DNA of 64,000 bases from Cellulosilyticum sp. I15G10I2 (GTDB lineage Bacteria > Bacillota > Clostridia > Lachnospirales > Cellulosilyticaceae). Positions 36,643-45,626 of this stretch are shown piece after piece (the first letter of the stretch is position 1; every line of letters starts with the position of its first letter). The stretch spans positions 17,517-81,516 of the forward strand of contig NZ_FMMP01000014.1 in the NCBI RefSeq assembly GCF_900095725.1, in the 5' to 3' direction. The translations under genes and the position numbers were made by a program. The notes beneath the pieces are model-generated. The model searched no databases, was not told the origin of the DNA, and saw only the letters and a list, made by a program, of their open reading frames with translations.

Positions 36643-36671
36643 TTACGACCATCTTACGACAGATATACGAC
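36643..36671 (+). repeat. Right arm-type integrase repeats
   Basis: TTACGAC at 36643-36649 and 36654-36660, and ATACGAC at 36665-36671. They are spaced 11 bases apart (one helical turn) and in the same orientation as the left-end copies. Confidence 0.6.
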
Positions 36672-36775
36672 TACTTATAAAGAGTAGCATAGAGTTCTAA
36701 GATGGAGAATAAAAAAGAACATCTAGAAATAGGGATATGAATAGTTGCAAAGAGCTATAAAAAAATCAGTAGGAT

Positions 36776-36805
36776 TTTCCAACTATGAAACCTTTAAGTG
36801 AATAA
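36776..36805 (+). repeat. attR, right attachment repeat (displaced lysS 3' end)
   Basis: Encodes [13 protein letters not shown] in one frame, like the lysS end at 25872-25901, with five base differences. A terminator follows, probably the original one of lysS. Confidence 0.85.
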
Positions 36806-36825
36806 ATAAAATAGGACACTGCTTA

Positions 36826-36860
36826 AGATCACCTTTATAAAATTAAAGGTGATTTTTTTA
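36826..36860 (+). terminator. Terminator right of the element, probably the original lysS terminator
   Basis: ATCACCTTTA pairs with TAAAGGTGAT across a six-base loop, then seven T. Confidence 0.8.
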
Positions 36861-36865
36861 TGCTC

Positions 36866-36895
36866 TTGTATATTAAATTGAAAAGAGGCTATAAT
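36866..36895 (+). promoter_or_regulatory. Candidate promoter for the glycoside-hydrolase-like gene
   Basis: TTGTAT (36866-36871), 18-base spacer, TATAAT (36890-36895). Another TATAAT lies at 36985-36990 without a clear -35. Confidence 0.45.
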
Positions 36896-37021
36896 GTATA
36901 TAATAAGAATAATCTTAAAACTTCACAATGACTACATATAATATTAGAGCATAATCAATAATCGTCACTTTATTTTTTATATGATATAATAAATAGCATA
37001 TAGGTAGGAGTGCTTAAAATT

Positions 37022-38260
37022 ATGAAAAAATATAAGATTCGACCGACAAATAGTTACTATTATTACAAGAAGAAAAAAAACATGAAGGTAAAATTCCTTA
37101 TACTAGCTGTTGTTCTTGTGTGTATTGCAATAACTTTTATTTTAAGCGGAAAAATGAGTGAAACAATCAGTGAAATATCTAAAGTAACTTTTGCTAAAGC
37201 AGAAGAAAATGGGGAAATTACAGAAAATTTCTATTTTGATGGAACAGATATAAAATATGACCTTTATAGGTCACCGAAGATTGTTAAAGGTATTTATATA
37301 CCCGCAAGCAGAGTCAATCAATATGAAGAATATATTAGCCTTGTCAATAATACAAGTGTTAATGCTTTTATTATTGACGTTAAAAATGATAAAGGGTATT
37401 TGACGTTTAATAGTACTAACCCTAAGCTAATAGAAATGGGATGTGTTTTAGAAAATCCTCCGATAAAGGATATGAGATTTATAATGAATAGGCTCTATGA
37501 GGAAGACATTTATCCTATAGCCAGAATAGTAGCTTTTAAAGATAGTGTAGCAGCCCCTAAATTTCCAGATAGAGCAGTTAAAGATAAAACGGGTAATACC
37601 TATACAAACAAAGCGAGTGAGACATGGTTGAATCCTTATGATAAGAGAAACTGGGAATACTTGCTGCAAATATGCGAAGAAGCTATTCAGATGGGGTTTA
37701 AAGAAATACAATTTGACTATGTAAGATTTCATGAATCAATGAATGAACAAACTGTTATATTAAGTGAGAATATCTCAAAGACAGAAATTATTACGGCCTT
37801 TGTAAAATATATGTATGAGCATTTAAGTGCCTATGGCGTCTATGTATCAGCGGATGTATTTGGAGCGATCATAACAAGTAAGATTGATTCAGATATTGTT
37901 GGACAAGACTTTAAGGAACTAAGTAAACACCTTGATTATATTTGTCCAATGGTTTATCCTTCCCACTATGCAAAGGGAACTTTTGGAATAGAGTATCCAC
38001 ATCTTGACGCTTATGGTATAATATTAAGATCAATGGAATTTGCTCAAGATGAAATAAAGAAGATTCCAAGAGAAGAGAGAAGGGCTATTATAAGGCCATG
38101 GCTCCAAGATTTTACAATGTCAAGTTCAAAACCTTATTTAGTATATGGGAAAGAGCAAATTGAGCAGCAGATAAAAGGTGCCTATGATGCAGGACTTAGT
38201 GAATGGATTTTTTGGAATGCAGCAGGGAAATATACGCAAACAGGATTAGAGGATAAGTGA
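37022..38260 (+). CDS. Putative glycoside hydrolase (DUF4015-like), membrane-anchored
   Basis: Protein of 412 residues. One N-terminal membrane helix (about 24-42) follows a Tyr/Lys-rich cytoplasmic tail. The extracytoplasmic part has the TIM-barrel-like pattern of DUF4015: VKGIYIPASRV, AFIIDVKNDKGYLTF, GFKEIQFDYVRFHE, and YICPMVYPSHYAKGTFG. Asp and Glu in these strands are candidate catalytic residues. AGGAG is 11 bases before the ATG at 37022; a GTG at 37010 overlaps that site. The substrate is unknown; a cell-wall or capsule glycan is plausible. Confidence 0.8.
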   Translation: MKKYKIRPTNSYYYYKKKKNMKVKFLILAVVLVCIAITFILSGKMSETISEISKVTFAKAEENGEITENFYFDGTDIKYDLYRSPKIVKGIYIPASRVNQYEEYISLVNNTSVNAFIIDVKNDKGYLTFNSTNPKLIEMGCVLENPPIKDMRFIMNRLYEEDIYPIARIVAFKDSVAAPKFPDRAVKDKTGNTYTNKASETWLNPYDKRNWEYLLQICEEAIQMGFKEIQFDYVRFHESMNEQTVILSENISKTEIITAFVKYMYEHLSAYGVYVSADVFGAIITSKIDSDIVGQDFKELSKHLDYICPMVYPSHYAKGTFGIEYPHLDAYGIILRSMEFAQDEIKKIPREERRAIIRPWLQDFTMSSSKPYLVYGKEQIEQQIKGAYDAGLSEWIFWNAAGKYTQTGLEDK

Positions 38261-38273
38261 AGGATGTGGTCTT

Positions 38274-38702
38274 TTGATTGATCAAGATAAAATCATTCTT
38301 ATGACAAAATTGGCTATATATGAAAAAAAATATATCAAGGAAGATAGAAGACGTAATAGTTATTATTTAGAAGATTATATTTATGTTAATAACTTCAAGA
38401 CAAGAATAAGTGTGACTATCGCTGCTATGTTATTTGCCATATTGGATATTATGAAAAATATTAATCATAACGTAGTTTTTCCAGATTCTATAATGAGTTT
38501 TATAAAACTATATATTAGTCCTTATTTAATGCCGTGGCTTATCGTTCTTATTATTTACACAATGATATCTACCGCGGTATATGGTAACAGATATGCGTTG
38601 TCACAAAAAAGATTAAGGGGTTATGATGATTTACTTAAACAATTAGATGCTTATGAGCAAGATAAAGCGAATGAAGAGAGGGCATGCCATGAAACTGAAT
38701 GA
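38274..38702 (+). CDS. Small membrane protein, unknown
   Basis: Protein of 142 residues with two hydrophobic helices (about 47-62 and 80-105) and basic flanks. Translation probably starts at TTG 38274, 13 bases after the previous stop, with AAGGATG upstream. The C-terminus is a charged helix (LRGYDDLLKQLDAYEQDK). It overlaps the next gene by 14 bases. No family is recognised. It belongs to a run of envelope genes leading into cdaA. Confidence 0.6.
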   Translation: MIDQDKIILMTKLAIYEKKYIKEDRRRNSYYLEDYIYVNNFKTRISVTIAAMLFAILDIMKNINHNVVFPDSIMSFIKLYISPYLMPWLIVLIIYTMISTAVYGNRYALSQKRLRGYDDLLKQLDAYEQDKANEERACHETE

Positions 38703-39711
38703 GACACTTCTTATCATAAGACAAAACCTTATTAAAATTTATAAACAATATGAAACAGTTATTTTGATGCTTTTAAAATTTATTATAGTATTTAGTGTTA
38801 TAACGATGATCGGATCTTCAGTTGGCTATATTGGGGTGTTTAATAAAGTAGAAGTAGTGCTGTTTTTAGCATTACTGGGGACATTCTTACCAGAAAAATG
38901 GATGGTACTCGGTTTTGTCTTATTAACACCTGTCTATGTCGCTATGGTAAATCTAGTATTAGGGATTGTCTCTTTTGTGTTTTTATGGGTTCTCTATCTA
39001 TTATTTATGAGGCTTTTTCCAAAGGAAAGCTTACTTATTATTGCAGCCATGATGTGTTTTAATATTGGACTTGAAGGACTGTTGCCTGTGATAGCAGGAT
39101 TATTTGGAAGTTATGTGTCGATCATAGCTATTATTATTGGAACATTTATATGGTTTGCCTTGCCGCAGTTCTCACTTATTATACAATCACATGCTGCTAC
39201 TAAAGACGATATATTAAGTATTTTTACAAATTTAACTGAGGGTGGCATAGCAGATATTATTGGAGACAAAACAATGCTTTGCACAATAGTAGTGTTTTTT
39301 AGTGTCTTTTCAATCGTCTACATAATAAGAAAACAGTCTATTGATTATGCGCCTTACCTCGCAATTGGAATTGGTCTTATAATGCATTTAGCAGGTTTTG
39401 TTTTAGCAATGGTGTTTTTAAATATTGATATAAGTATGGGGAGAATCTTAATGACTACCCTTATCATTGCATTTATCGCAATACCGACTCAATTTTTTTC
39501 TAAGGTACTAGATTATCAAAGAGCAGAGATTGTAAGTTTTGAGGACGAGGACAATTATTATTATGTTAAAGTAGTACCTAAACTTTTTATTAATACTAAT
39601 CATAAAAAAATAAAAAGAATCTATAATACTAAAGTAGAGCATAAAGATTATATGAGTAATATCTCGATGCCAACCATGTATAGGGATCAAGAGAGAAGTA
39701 TAGACGATTAA
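38689..39711 (+). CDS. Polytopic membrane protein, unknown
   Basis: Protein of 340 residues with about eight to ten hydrophobic helices up to residue 280 and a cytoplasmic tail with FEDEDNYYYVKVVPK. The start at 38689 is inside the previous gene, with GAAGAGAGGG upstream. By recall, similar proteins sit upstream of cdaA in other Lachnospiraceae, but no function is established. It could be a permease-like partner. It ends just before a terminator, so cdaA has its own promoter. Confidence 0.65.
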   Translation: MKLNETLLIIRQNLIKIYKQYETVILMLLKFIIVFSVITMIGSSVGYIGVFNKVEVVLFLALLGTFLPEKWMVLGFVLLTPVYVAMVNLVLGIVSFVFLWVLYLLFMRLFPKESLLIIAAMMCFNIGLEGLLPVIAGLFGSYVSIIAIIIGTFIWFALPQFSLIIQSHAATKDDILSIFTNLTEGGIADIIGDKTMLCTIVVFFSVFSIVYIIRKQSIDYAPYLAIGIGLIMHLAGFVLAMVFLNIDISMGRILMTTLIIAFIAIPTQFFSKVLDYQRAEIVSFEDEDNYYYVKVVPKLFINTNHKKIKRIYNTKVEHKDYMSNISMPTMYRDQERSIDD

Positions 39712-39713
39712 TA

Positions 39714-39733
39714 AGAGGCCTTAGGCCTCTTTT
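39714..39733 (+). terminator. Terminator before cdaA
   Basis: AGAGGCC, loop TTA, GGCCTCT, then a short T-run. Compact but GC-rich. Confidence 0.7.
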
Positions 39734-39879
39734 GTTTTGAAATAGGAAAGGGCGTCTTGCTTGTATTGGCAATTACATGTCTTTAGACAAATATCATAAA
39801 ATATTTGAGGAGTTCATATACCTCATACATAAAACATGATATAATAAAATAGAAATAAATAATAAAGGAGTTTTGTTAG

Positions 39880-40737
39880 GTGGAAGTCATAAAAGAAGCT
39901 CTTGATAAAATAGCATTTGTAAATATTCCCTACCTTGATATAAAAGATGTATTAGATATTTTGGCTGTGGCTTATCTTATGTATATTGTACTCGTATGGA
40001 TCAAGGATACCAGAACTTGGACCCTGTTTAAAGGTGTAGTTATTGTTCTTGTAATAGCCATTCTTTCTTATGTATTACAACTACATACCTTATGGTGGGT
40101 AATATCTAATACTATAACAGTAGGAACCATTGCGATACTAGTTGTGTTTCAGCCAGAGCTTAGGCGGGCGCTAGAACAGATTGGGAGAGGTAGAGTTTTC
40201 GACTCTCTTTTGGTTACATCAGATAATATGATAGAAGGCATGACCGATGAAACAATAGATGCTATTGCTAAGTCATGTGTTCATATGTCTAAATATAAAA
40301 CAGGTGCACTTATAGTGATAGAACAAGACGCAAAGCTGGGAGATGTTGAAAGAACAGGGATCAGCATAGATGCAATTATTACCAGCCAGCTGCTTATTAA
40401 TATATTTGAGAAGAATACACCACTTCATGATGGTGCTATTATTATAAAAAATAACAGAATAGCAGCAGCCACTTGTTTTTTACCTCTTACTGATAGTATG
40501 GAAATTAGTAAAGATTTAGGTACAAGGCACAGAGCAGCTATAGGTATTTCAGAAGTAACGGATGCTATTGTACTCGTAGTGTCAGAAGAGACGGGCGTTA
40601 TCTCTTATGTGAAAAACGGAAAAATAAGAAGAGGTTTGGACATGGAGATTATTAAAAAGATATTAATGTCTACAAGAAGAAAAAAACGTTCTGATAAAAA
40701 GAAAGGAATCTGGAAAGGAAAGCAAAAAAATGAATAA
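39880..40737 (+). CDS. cdaA: Diadenylate cyclase CdaA
   Basis: Membrane enzyme making c-di-AMP from two ATP, 285 residues. Three N-terminal helices (about 25-45, 50-68 and 72-92) precede the DAC domain. The catalytic DGA motif is in TPLHDGAII (about 184) and the RHR motif in GTRHRAAIG (about 215). It starts at GTG after AAAGGAG. cdaR overlaps its end by eight bases. c-di-AMP controls potassium and osmolyte uptake and cell-wall balance in Firmicutes. Confidence 0.95.
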   Translation: MEVIKEALDKIAFVNIPYLDIKDVLDILAVAYLMYIVLVWIKDTRTWTLFKGVVIVLVIAILSYVLQLHTLWWVISNTITVGTIAILVVFQPELRRALEQIGRGRVFDSLLVTSDNMIEGMTDETIDAIAKSCVHMSKYKTGALIVIEQDAKLGDVERTGISIDAIITSQLLINIFEKNTPLHDGAIIIKNNRIAAATCFLPLTDSMEISKDLGTRHRAAIGISEVTDAIVLVVSEETGVISYVKNGKIRRGLDMEIIKKILMSTRRKKRSDKKKGIWKGKQKNE

Positions 40738-42031
40738 ATTTTTTACTAAGAATCTTCCATGGAAGATTACTTCTTTAGTATTAGCTTCCATTTTGTGGCT
40801 TTTTGTTATTAACACACAAAATCCTATGCAACCAGAAGAAGTTAGAGTGACATCTATTATTATTAAAGGTTTACCACAGCTTGCTGAAAAAGGTTTTGTG
40901 CTTAAGAATCAAGAAGAAATCAAAAATCAAAGATTTCTTGTAAGAATAAAAGGGCCTAGACTTCAAACAGATAAGCTTAAGATAGATAATACCCTTATAT
41001 CAGTGACTTTAGATTTATCTCACTATATGAATGATCTTTCGGCAGACTCTATTCAAAATATAGCCAAATATGCAGTTTCTTTTGGTGGCGTTGAAGGCAT
41101 TAGTGTTCTTGGTATGAGATATGATATCAGCAATATTATACTTGAAAAGGAAAAGACTGTTTCAACACCCATACAGTATACAATAACAGGTAATAATAAC
41201 AGCGAGTATACTGCGTTAACGCCAATAATTAGTCCAAATGTGATTGAGATTGGAGGAGCTAAATCTGATGTAGAACGAATCAAACAAGCAATAATAGAAA
41301 TAAATATTGAAAATTTCTCAGAAGATGAGCTTATACAAACAGTCCCAGTTAAGGTATATGATGATCAAGGAGAAGAGATACATGGCCTTAAGAAGCTGCC
41401 ACAGCTTGTAGAAGTAAAACTCCCAATAGGGAAGAAAAAAACAGTGCCTCTAGAAGCCACATTTGCAGGGACTCTGCCCAAAGGTTATGTGCATACTAAT
41501 ACGATTGTCACACCAAAACAAATTACAATAGTAGGTAAAGCAGAGTTGGTAGATGCAGTACAAAAGATACGCCTTAAAGAAATACAGCTTAATGATATTA
41601 TACAAACAAGTGTTGTAAAAACGGAGCTCATTCTTCCAAAAGGCGTACAATATATCGACAATATTGATAATAAAATTAATGTTACAGTAGAAATTAAGAA
41701 GGAAAATTCTTATTCTTACACGATACCAACTAATGAACTTAATCTTACGGTTATAGGAATGGATGAAGGGTTAGGATATGAAGTTTTAACAGACTCAGTG
41801 GAAATGATCCTAAGCGCTACAGCGGAAGAACTTTTAGCATTAACATTTAAGGATGTTACAGCTAGAATTAATGTAGTAGGGCTTACAGAAGGGGAATATA
41901 CTTTACCTTTAGAATTAACAGTCCCTAATAATTTCACAATTGTTAATAACCCAATTAATATTAATATACGCCTTATTAATATTAATGAAGAAGTGGCCGA
42001 GCCAGAAGGTGAGATACAGCCAGAAGCATAG
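40730..42031 (+). CDS. cdaR: CdaA regulatory protein CdaR (YbbR-domain protein)
   Basis: Protein of 433 residues. A short cytoplasmic start and one membrane helix (about 12-28, ITSLVLASILWLFVINTQN) are followed by an extracytoplasmic region of about four YbbR repeats (roughly 50-125, 140-230, 235-320 and 325-420). The repeats show patterns such as KKTVPLEATFAGTLPKGYV. CdaR binds and tunes CdaA in Bacillus and Listeria. The eight-base overlap with cdaA implies coupled translation. The acidic C-terminus is EPEGEIQPEA. Confidence 0.92.
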   Translation: MNKFFTKNLPWKITSLVLASILWLFVINTQNPMQPEEVRVTSIIIKGLPQLAEKGFVLKNQEEIKNQRFLVRIKGPRLQTDKLKIDNTLISVTLDLSHYMNDLSADSIQNIAKYAVSFGGVEGISVLGMRYDISNIILEKEKTVSTPIQYTITGNNNSEYTALTPIISPNVIEIGGAKSDVERIKQAIIEINIENFSEDELIQTVPVKVYDDQGEEIHGLKKLPQLVEVKLPIGKKKTVPLEATFAGTLPKGYVHTNTIVTPKQITIVGKAELVDAVQKIRLKEIQLNDIIQTSVVKTELILPKGVQYIDNIDNKINVTVEIKKENSYSYTIPTNELNLTVIGMDEGLGYEVLTDSVEMILSATAEELLALTFKDVTARINVVGLTEGEYTLPLELTVPNNFTIVNNPININIRLININEEVAEPEGEIQPEA

Positions 42032-42060
42032 AGAGTGTAAGGCAAAGATGTAAATTTATA

Positions 42061-42133
42061 GAGTGTCAAAGAGTATTTCTACAAGTTTTGATGTAAAGTT
42101 TTTGTAGAGACTAATCTTTGACACTTATTTTTT
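42061..42133 (+). terminator. Terminator after cdaR
   Basis: GAGTGTCAAAGA pairs with TCTTTGACACTT, with an inner CTACAA/TTGTAG stem; T-rich DNA follows. Confidence 0.75.
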
Positions 42134-42278
42134 TGTCTAAAATCATAAAAAATAGAACAATAAAACACCAAAATACATAGGGACAAATAGAAGAATATGT
42201 ATTAAAATATAAAGCAGGGAGGATCATAAGCTTATAGAGAAGATGATCCTATAAAAATAATTAAAAGGAGCTCATGGG

Positions 42279-43223
42279 ATGAAATATATAGGTGTAGATT
42301 TAGGCGGAACAAATATTGTAGTAGGTTTAGTAGACGAAGAGGGAAATATTATTAAATCACACAATAGGCCTACTTTAAAAGAGCGTACGATCGAAGAAAT
42401 ATTTAATGATATTATAGAAATGTGTGAAATGCTTATAAGTGAGTTTCAATTAAATAGTGAAAATCTTCAAGGCGTTGGTATCGGTTCCCCTGGATTAATA
42501 GATAGTAAAAACGGTATTATTGTTTATGCGAACAATTTAAAAGTGAAAGACTTTGATGCAGTCAGCTATATAAATAGTCGAATAGGTTATAAAGCATGTA
42601 TAGCTAATGATGCAGATTGTGCAGCTCTGGGAGAAGTAGTAGCAGGAGCGGCAAAAGGATGCAGTGATGCAATGATCTTTACACTTGGAACAGGTGTTGG
42701 GGGTGGAATCATTATAAATGGTAAGATCTTCAGTGGCTATTTCCCAGGCGGTGCAGAAATAGGTCATCAAATTATTGTAAAGGATGGGAAACTTTGCAGC
42801 TGCGGTAATAAAGGTTGTTTAGAGTCTTATGCCTCAGCAACAGGGCTTATTAATCTTGCAAAAGAAAAAGCCGAAGCACATAAAGAATCAGAACTTTATA
42901 AGTTAGTAGACGGGGATATGAGTAAAATGAATGCGAAAATTCCTTTTGATGCAGCACAAATGGGAGACCAGGTTGGAATAGAAGTAATAGATGAGTATAT
43001 AGCTTACTTAGCAATTGGCATCGCCAATGCTGTAAATGTGTTTAAGCCACAAGTTATACTGCTAGGAGGAGGCGTTTCGAAGCAAGAAGATAACCTCGTT
43101 ATACCGCTTACTGAAAAAGTAAAAGAGAATATCTTCGGAGGGGATTTTAAAACGCAGATTAAAACAGCAAAGCTTGGAAATGATGCAGGCCTCATAGGGG
43201 CAGCTATGTTATGTGCAGATTAA
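42279..43223 (+). CDS. ROK-family glucokinase
   Basis: Sugar kinase of 314 residues. The ATP-binding phosphate motif is GVDLGGTNIVVGLV at the N-terminus, with GTGVGGGIIINGKIF about residue 130. The zinc-binding ROK signature is CSCGNKGCLES (about 170-180). No HTH is present, so it is an enzyme rather than a NagC-type repressor. Glucose to glucose-6-phosphate is the likely reaction; N-acetylmannosamine or another hexose is possible. It lies between cdaR and glmM, behind its own leader, and AAAAGGAG precedes the ATG. Confidence 0.9.
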   Translation: MKYIGVDLGGTNIVVGLVDEEGNIIKSHNRPTLKERTIEEIFNDIIEMCEMLISEFQLNSENLQGVGIGSPGLIDSKNGIIVYANNLKVKDFDAVSYINSRIGYKACIANDADCAALGEVVAGAAKGCSDAMIFTLGTGVGGGIIINGKIFSGYFPGGAEIGHQIIVKDGKLCSCGNKGCLESYASATGLINLAKEKAEAHKESELYKLVDGDMSKMNAKIPFDAAQMGDQVGIEVIDEYIAYLAIGIANAVNVFKPQVILLGGGVSKQEDNLVIPLTEKVKENIFGGDFKTQIKTAKLGNDAGLIGAAMLCAD

Positions 43224-43304
43224 AACATTGTAAGCAGTTGGAAATCCGTTTATAATTATAATGTGTAAAGTAAAAACAACTTAAAGGAAGTGAAGGAAAC
43301 TAAG

Positions 43305-44657
43305 ATGGGAAAATTATTTGGAACAGATGGTGTACGTGGCGTTGCAAATACGGAGCTTACAGGTAAATTAGCTTTTCAAGTAGGGCAAGCTGGCGCCTAT
43401 GTTTTAACCAAAGAAACTAAAAAGCAGCCCAAAATTATTGTTGCCCGAGATACGCGCATATCAGGAACAATGTTGGAAGCAGCTCTTGTAGCAGGAATAT
43501 GTTCAGTTGGTGCTAAAGCAATATCTATAGGGGTTGTGCCAACACCAGCCGTATCTTATTTAACAAGAGAACTTGGAGCAGATGCAGGCGTTATGATCTC
43601 AGCATCTCATAATCCTTTAGAATTTAATGGCATTAAATTTTTTAATTCAGAAGGCTATAAGCTGCGTGATGAGTTAGAAGATGAAATAGAAAATCTTATT
43701 CTAACAAGAAGTGATAATATTCCTCTGCCAACAGGAGAAGAAGTAGGAACGTGGGATATGGATCATGATGTTATAGGAAAATATATTGATTTTGTATGTA
43801 GTACGATTCCAGGAGATTTAAAGGGCCTTAAGGTACTTATAGACTGTGCTAATGGGGCAGCATTTGAGGTAGCCCCTATTGCACTTAAGCGGTTGGGTGC
43901 GGATGTGGAAGTTATTCATTATAAGCCAAATGGTGTCAATATCAATAGGCTTTGTGGTTCAACACATATGGAAGATCTTCAAAATCAAGTTGTTGGTCGT
44001 GGTATGGAGGTAGGTATTGCTTTTGATGGTGATGCGGACCGCTGCCTTGCTGTAGACGAAAATGGAGAGATGATTGACGGTGATCAAATACTCAGCATCA
44101 TTGGTCTTGATATGAAAAAAGGTGGCAGATTAAAGAGAGATACCATTGTGGCAACTGTAATGAGTAATTTAGGTCTTAGTGTAATGAGTAAAGAACAAGA
44201 TATTAACCTTATTCAGACTAGAGTAGGGGATAGATATGTTCTAGAAAAAATGCTTAAACATAACTATAATCTAGGGGGAGAACAATCAGGCCATGTTATT
44301 TTGTTAGATTATAATACTACTGGAGATGGACTAGTTACAGCTATTCAGCTTCTATATGTGATGAAAAAGACCGGCAAGTCTTTATCAGAGCTTAAAAGAT
44401 GTATGGATGTTTTTCCACAAGTTCTTATTAATGCGCATGTGAAAAATGAAAATAAACATGCTTATCTTGAAGATTTAGAGATTCAAGAGGCAATTGAAGC
44501 TTTAGAAGAAAAGTTTAAAGGAGAAGGAAGAGTCCTTATAAGACCATCAGGAACAGAACCGCTGGTTAGGGTTATGATAGAAGGTAAGGATAAAGAGATT
44601 ATAGAAGAAGAGGCTAAAAAATTAGCAAGTTTTATAGAAGAAAAATTAGGACAATAA
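43305..44657 (+). CDS. glmM: Phosphoglucosamine mutase
   Basis: Converts glucosamine-6-phosphate to glucosamine-1-phosphate for cell-wall UDP-GlcNAc, 450 residues. The active-site serine is in [14 protein letters not shown] (about residue 100). The metal-binding loop is AFDGDADRC and the phosphate-binding loop [12 protein letters not shown]. The start at 43305 gives the standard [12 protein letters not shown]; an upstream in-frame ATG at 43290 lies within the ribosome-site region. In Firmicutes GlmM binds and modulates CdaA, and the gene is near cdaAR here too. Confidence 0.96.
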   Translation: MGKLFGTDGVRGVANTELTGKLAFQVGQAGAYVLTKETKKQPKIIVARDTRISGTMLEAALVAGICSVGAKAISIGVVPTPAVSYLTRELGADAGVMISASHNPLEFNGIKFFNSEGYKLRDELEDEIENLILTRSDNIPLPTGEEVGTWDMDHDVIGKYIDFVCSTIPGDLKGLKVLIDCANGAAFEVAPIALKRLGADVEVIHYKPNGVNINRLCGSTHMEDLQNQVVGRGMEVGIAFDGDADRCLAVDENGEMIDGDQILSIIGLDMKKGGRLKRDTIVATVMSNLGLSVMSKEQDINLIQTRVGDRYVLEKMLKHNYNLGGEQSGHVILLDYNTTGDGLVTAIQLLYVMKKTGKSLSELKRCMDVFPQVLINAHVKNENKHAYLEDLEIQEAIEALEEKFKGEGRVLIRPSGTEPLVRVMIEGKDKEIIEEEAKKLASFIEEKLGQ

Positions 44658-44681
44658 ATAAACTATGTTTTTATTATTTCT

Positions 44682-44711
44682 GCATATAAATCCTCCTTAT
44701 ATAAAATACTA
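44682..44711 (+). promoter_or_regulatory. Sigma-G-like (forespore) promoter for the DUF3892-like gene
   Basis: GCATA (44682-44686), 18-base spacer, AATACTA (44705-44711). This fits the GHATR / CATWHTA forespore consensus except for the first base of the -10. The same arrangement recurs at 45112-45141. Confidence 0.5.
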
Positions 44712-44746
44712 ATTTTAAGGTATAAAATTTATAAGGAGTGATAATA

Positions 44747-45061
44747 TTGAAGAATGAAAATCAAAACACCTTTAATTCAGGTATTCTTCCCCATAATATT
44801 AACCAAGTTGTATCAAAAGGCGGGGCAGATGCAAAACAAATAACAAAGTTCATTAAGCAGGATAATAAGGTTATAGGCTATGTTTTATCTTCAGGAGAAA
44901 AAGTAACAGTTCAAGAAGCTATTTTGCTTGCAAAAGAAGGCGAGCTTTCAAATGTTGGCGTATCTGTATCTAAGAGTGGCAATGAATATATCAGGTCTTT
45001 GCCAGATGACGATGAATCTAATAACCTAAACAATCTGCCTTCTATTACAGAAATGGAATAA
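44747..45061 (+). CDS. DUF3892-like small protein
   Basis: Protein of 104 residues. The central VVSKGGADAKQITKFIKQDNKVIGYVLSSGEKVTVQEAILLAKEGELSNVGVSVSKSGNEYIRSLPD, described in parts, has the DUF3892 pattern (ITKFIKQD, GEKVTVQEAI, GNEYIRSLPD). The function is unknown. Translation probably starts at TTG 44747, eight bases after AAGGAG; the GTG at 44738 overlaps that site. The forespore-type promoter upstream suggests it is made during sporulation. A terminator follows. Confidence 0.75.
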   Translation: MKNENQNTFNSGILPHNINQVVSKGGADAKQITKFIKQDNKVIGYVLSSGEKVTVQEAILLAKEGELSNVGVSVSKSGNEYIRSLPDDDESNNLNNLPSITEME

Positions 45062-45070
45062 TGTGTTATC

Positions 45071-45112
45071 AAAAAAGTAGTTCTAAAACGAATGTTTAGC
45101 ACTACTTTTTTG
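45071..45112 (+). terminator. Terminator after the DUF3892-like gene
   Basis: AAAAAAGTAGT pairs with ACTACTTTTTT, with an inner CTAAA/TTTAG arm. Confidence 0.8.
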
Positions 45113-45141
45113 CATATAAATAGCTGTTAAATAAAATACTA
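45112..45141 (+). promoter_or_regulatory. Sigma-G-like promoter for the 26-aa frame and small-protein copy 2
   Basis: GCATA (45112-45116), 18-base spacer, AATACTA (45135-45141), the same two boxes and spacing as the leader at 44682. Confidence 0.5.
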
Positions 45142-45177
45142 GTTATATATATTGAAATCTTATTAAGGAGTGAACGT

Positions 45178-45258
45178 ATGTATAATCAATTTGATAATAT
45201 AATAAGGAATCTCCCAGAAGAGATTAATAAGAAAGTTTGGAGGGGAAGATATGTGTAA
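45178..45258 (+). CDS. Possible 26-residue small protein
   Basis: MYNQFDNIIRNLPEEINKKV and six more residues, with TTAAGGAG eight bases before the ATG. Its stop overlaps the start region of the next gene by eight bases, so it could be a translational leader or a small spore-stage protein. Its N-terminal pattern (N-rich, then NLP-EIN-KV) loosely resembles the start of the DUF3892-like protein upstream (GILPHNINQVV). Too short to classify. Confidence 0.4.
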   Translation: MYNQFDNIIRNLPEEINKKVWRGRYV

Positions 45259-45607
45259 GATAAAAGAAGTCTTTTCTAAAACCTTTGAACCTTGGCATAT
45301 AACTATTGATGAAGCAGATGTTTTTATAGGAAATAATAAAGCTATACCTAAGGCGGGGTGGACTATTAAATTTGTAGTAGAGGAAGATGAAAGAGGTATG
45401 TTTTTGGAATATTATGGAATACATACCAGAAATGGGCATGCACATGTGCGTATTTATAATGATGGCAGAGAGGAAAAATTAGATGTATTACAGGAGTATA
45501 TAGCCTATAGCCCTAGTATTCCGGGGGATCGCGAGCGAGGAACAATTGAATTTAGAACGTATAATCAAAAAGTACTTAGCGAATTAAAGGAAAAACAGCT
45601 TATATAA
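45251..45607 (+). CDS. Conserved small protein of unknown function, copy 2
   Basis: Predicted product of 118 residues, paralogous over its whole length to the one at 9809-10165. Shared blocks are IKEVFSK, ITIDEADVF, GWTIKFVVEEDERGMFLEYYG and IPGDRERGT. No known motif, signal or membrane segment is visible. GGAGGGGAAG precedes the ATG. It is probably co-transcribed with the 26-codon frame from a forespore-type promoter, which hints at a sporulation role. A terminator follows it. Confidence 0.75.
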   Translation: MCKIKEVFSKTFEPWHITIDEADVFIGNNKAIPKAGWTIKFVVEEDERGMFLEYYGIHTRNGHAHVRIYNDGREEKLDVLQEYIAYSPSIPGDRERGTIEFRTYNQKVLSELKEKQLI

Positions 45608-45626
45608 TTTAAGCGCCAATATACAA

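Noticed and set aside
25902..36775. Classical prophage or full conjugative element
   Set aside because: No capsid, tail, terminase or lysis genes and no type IV secretion genes. The content fits a mobilizable element.
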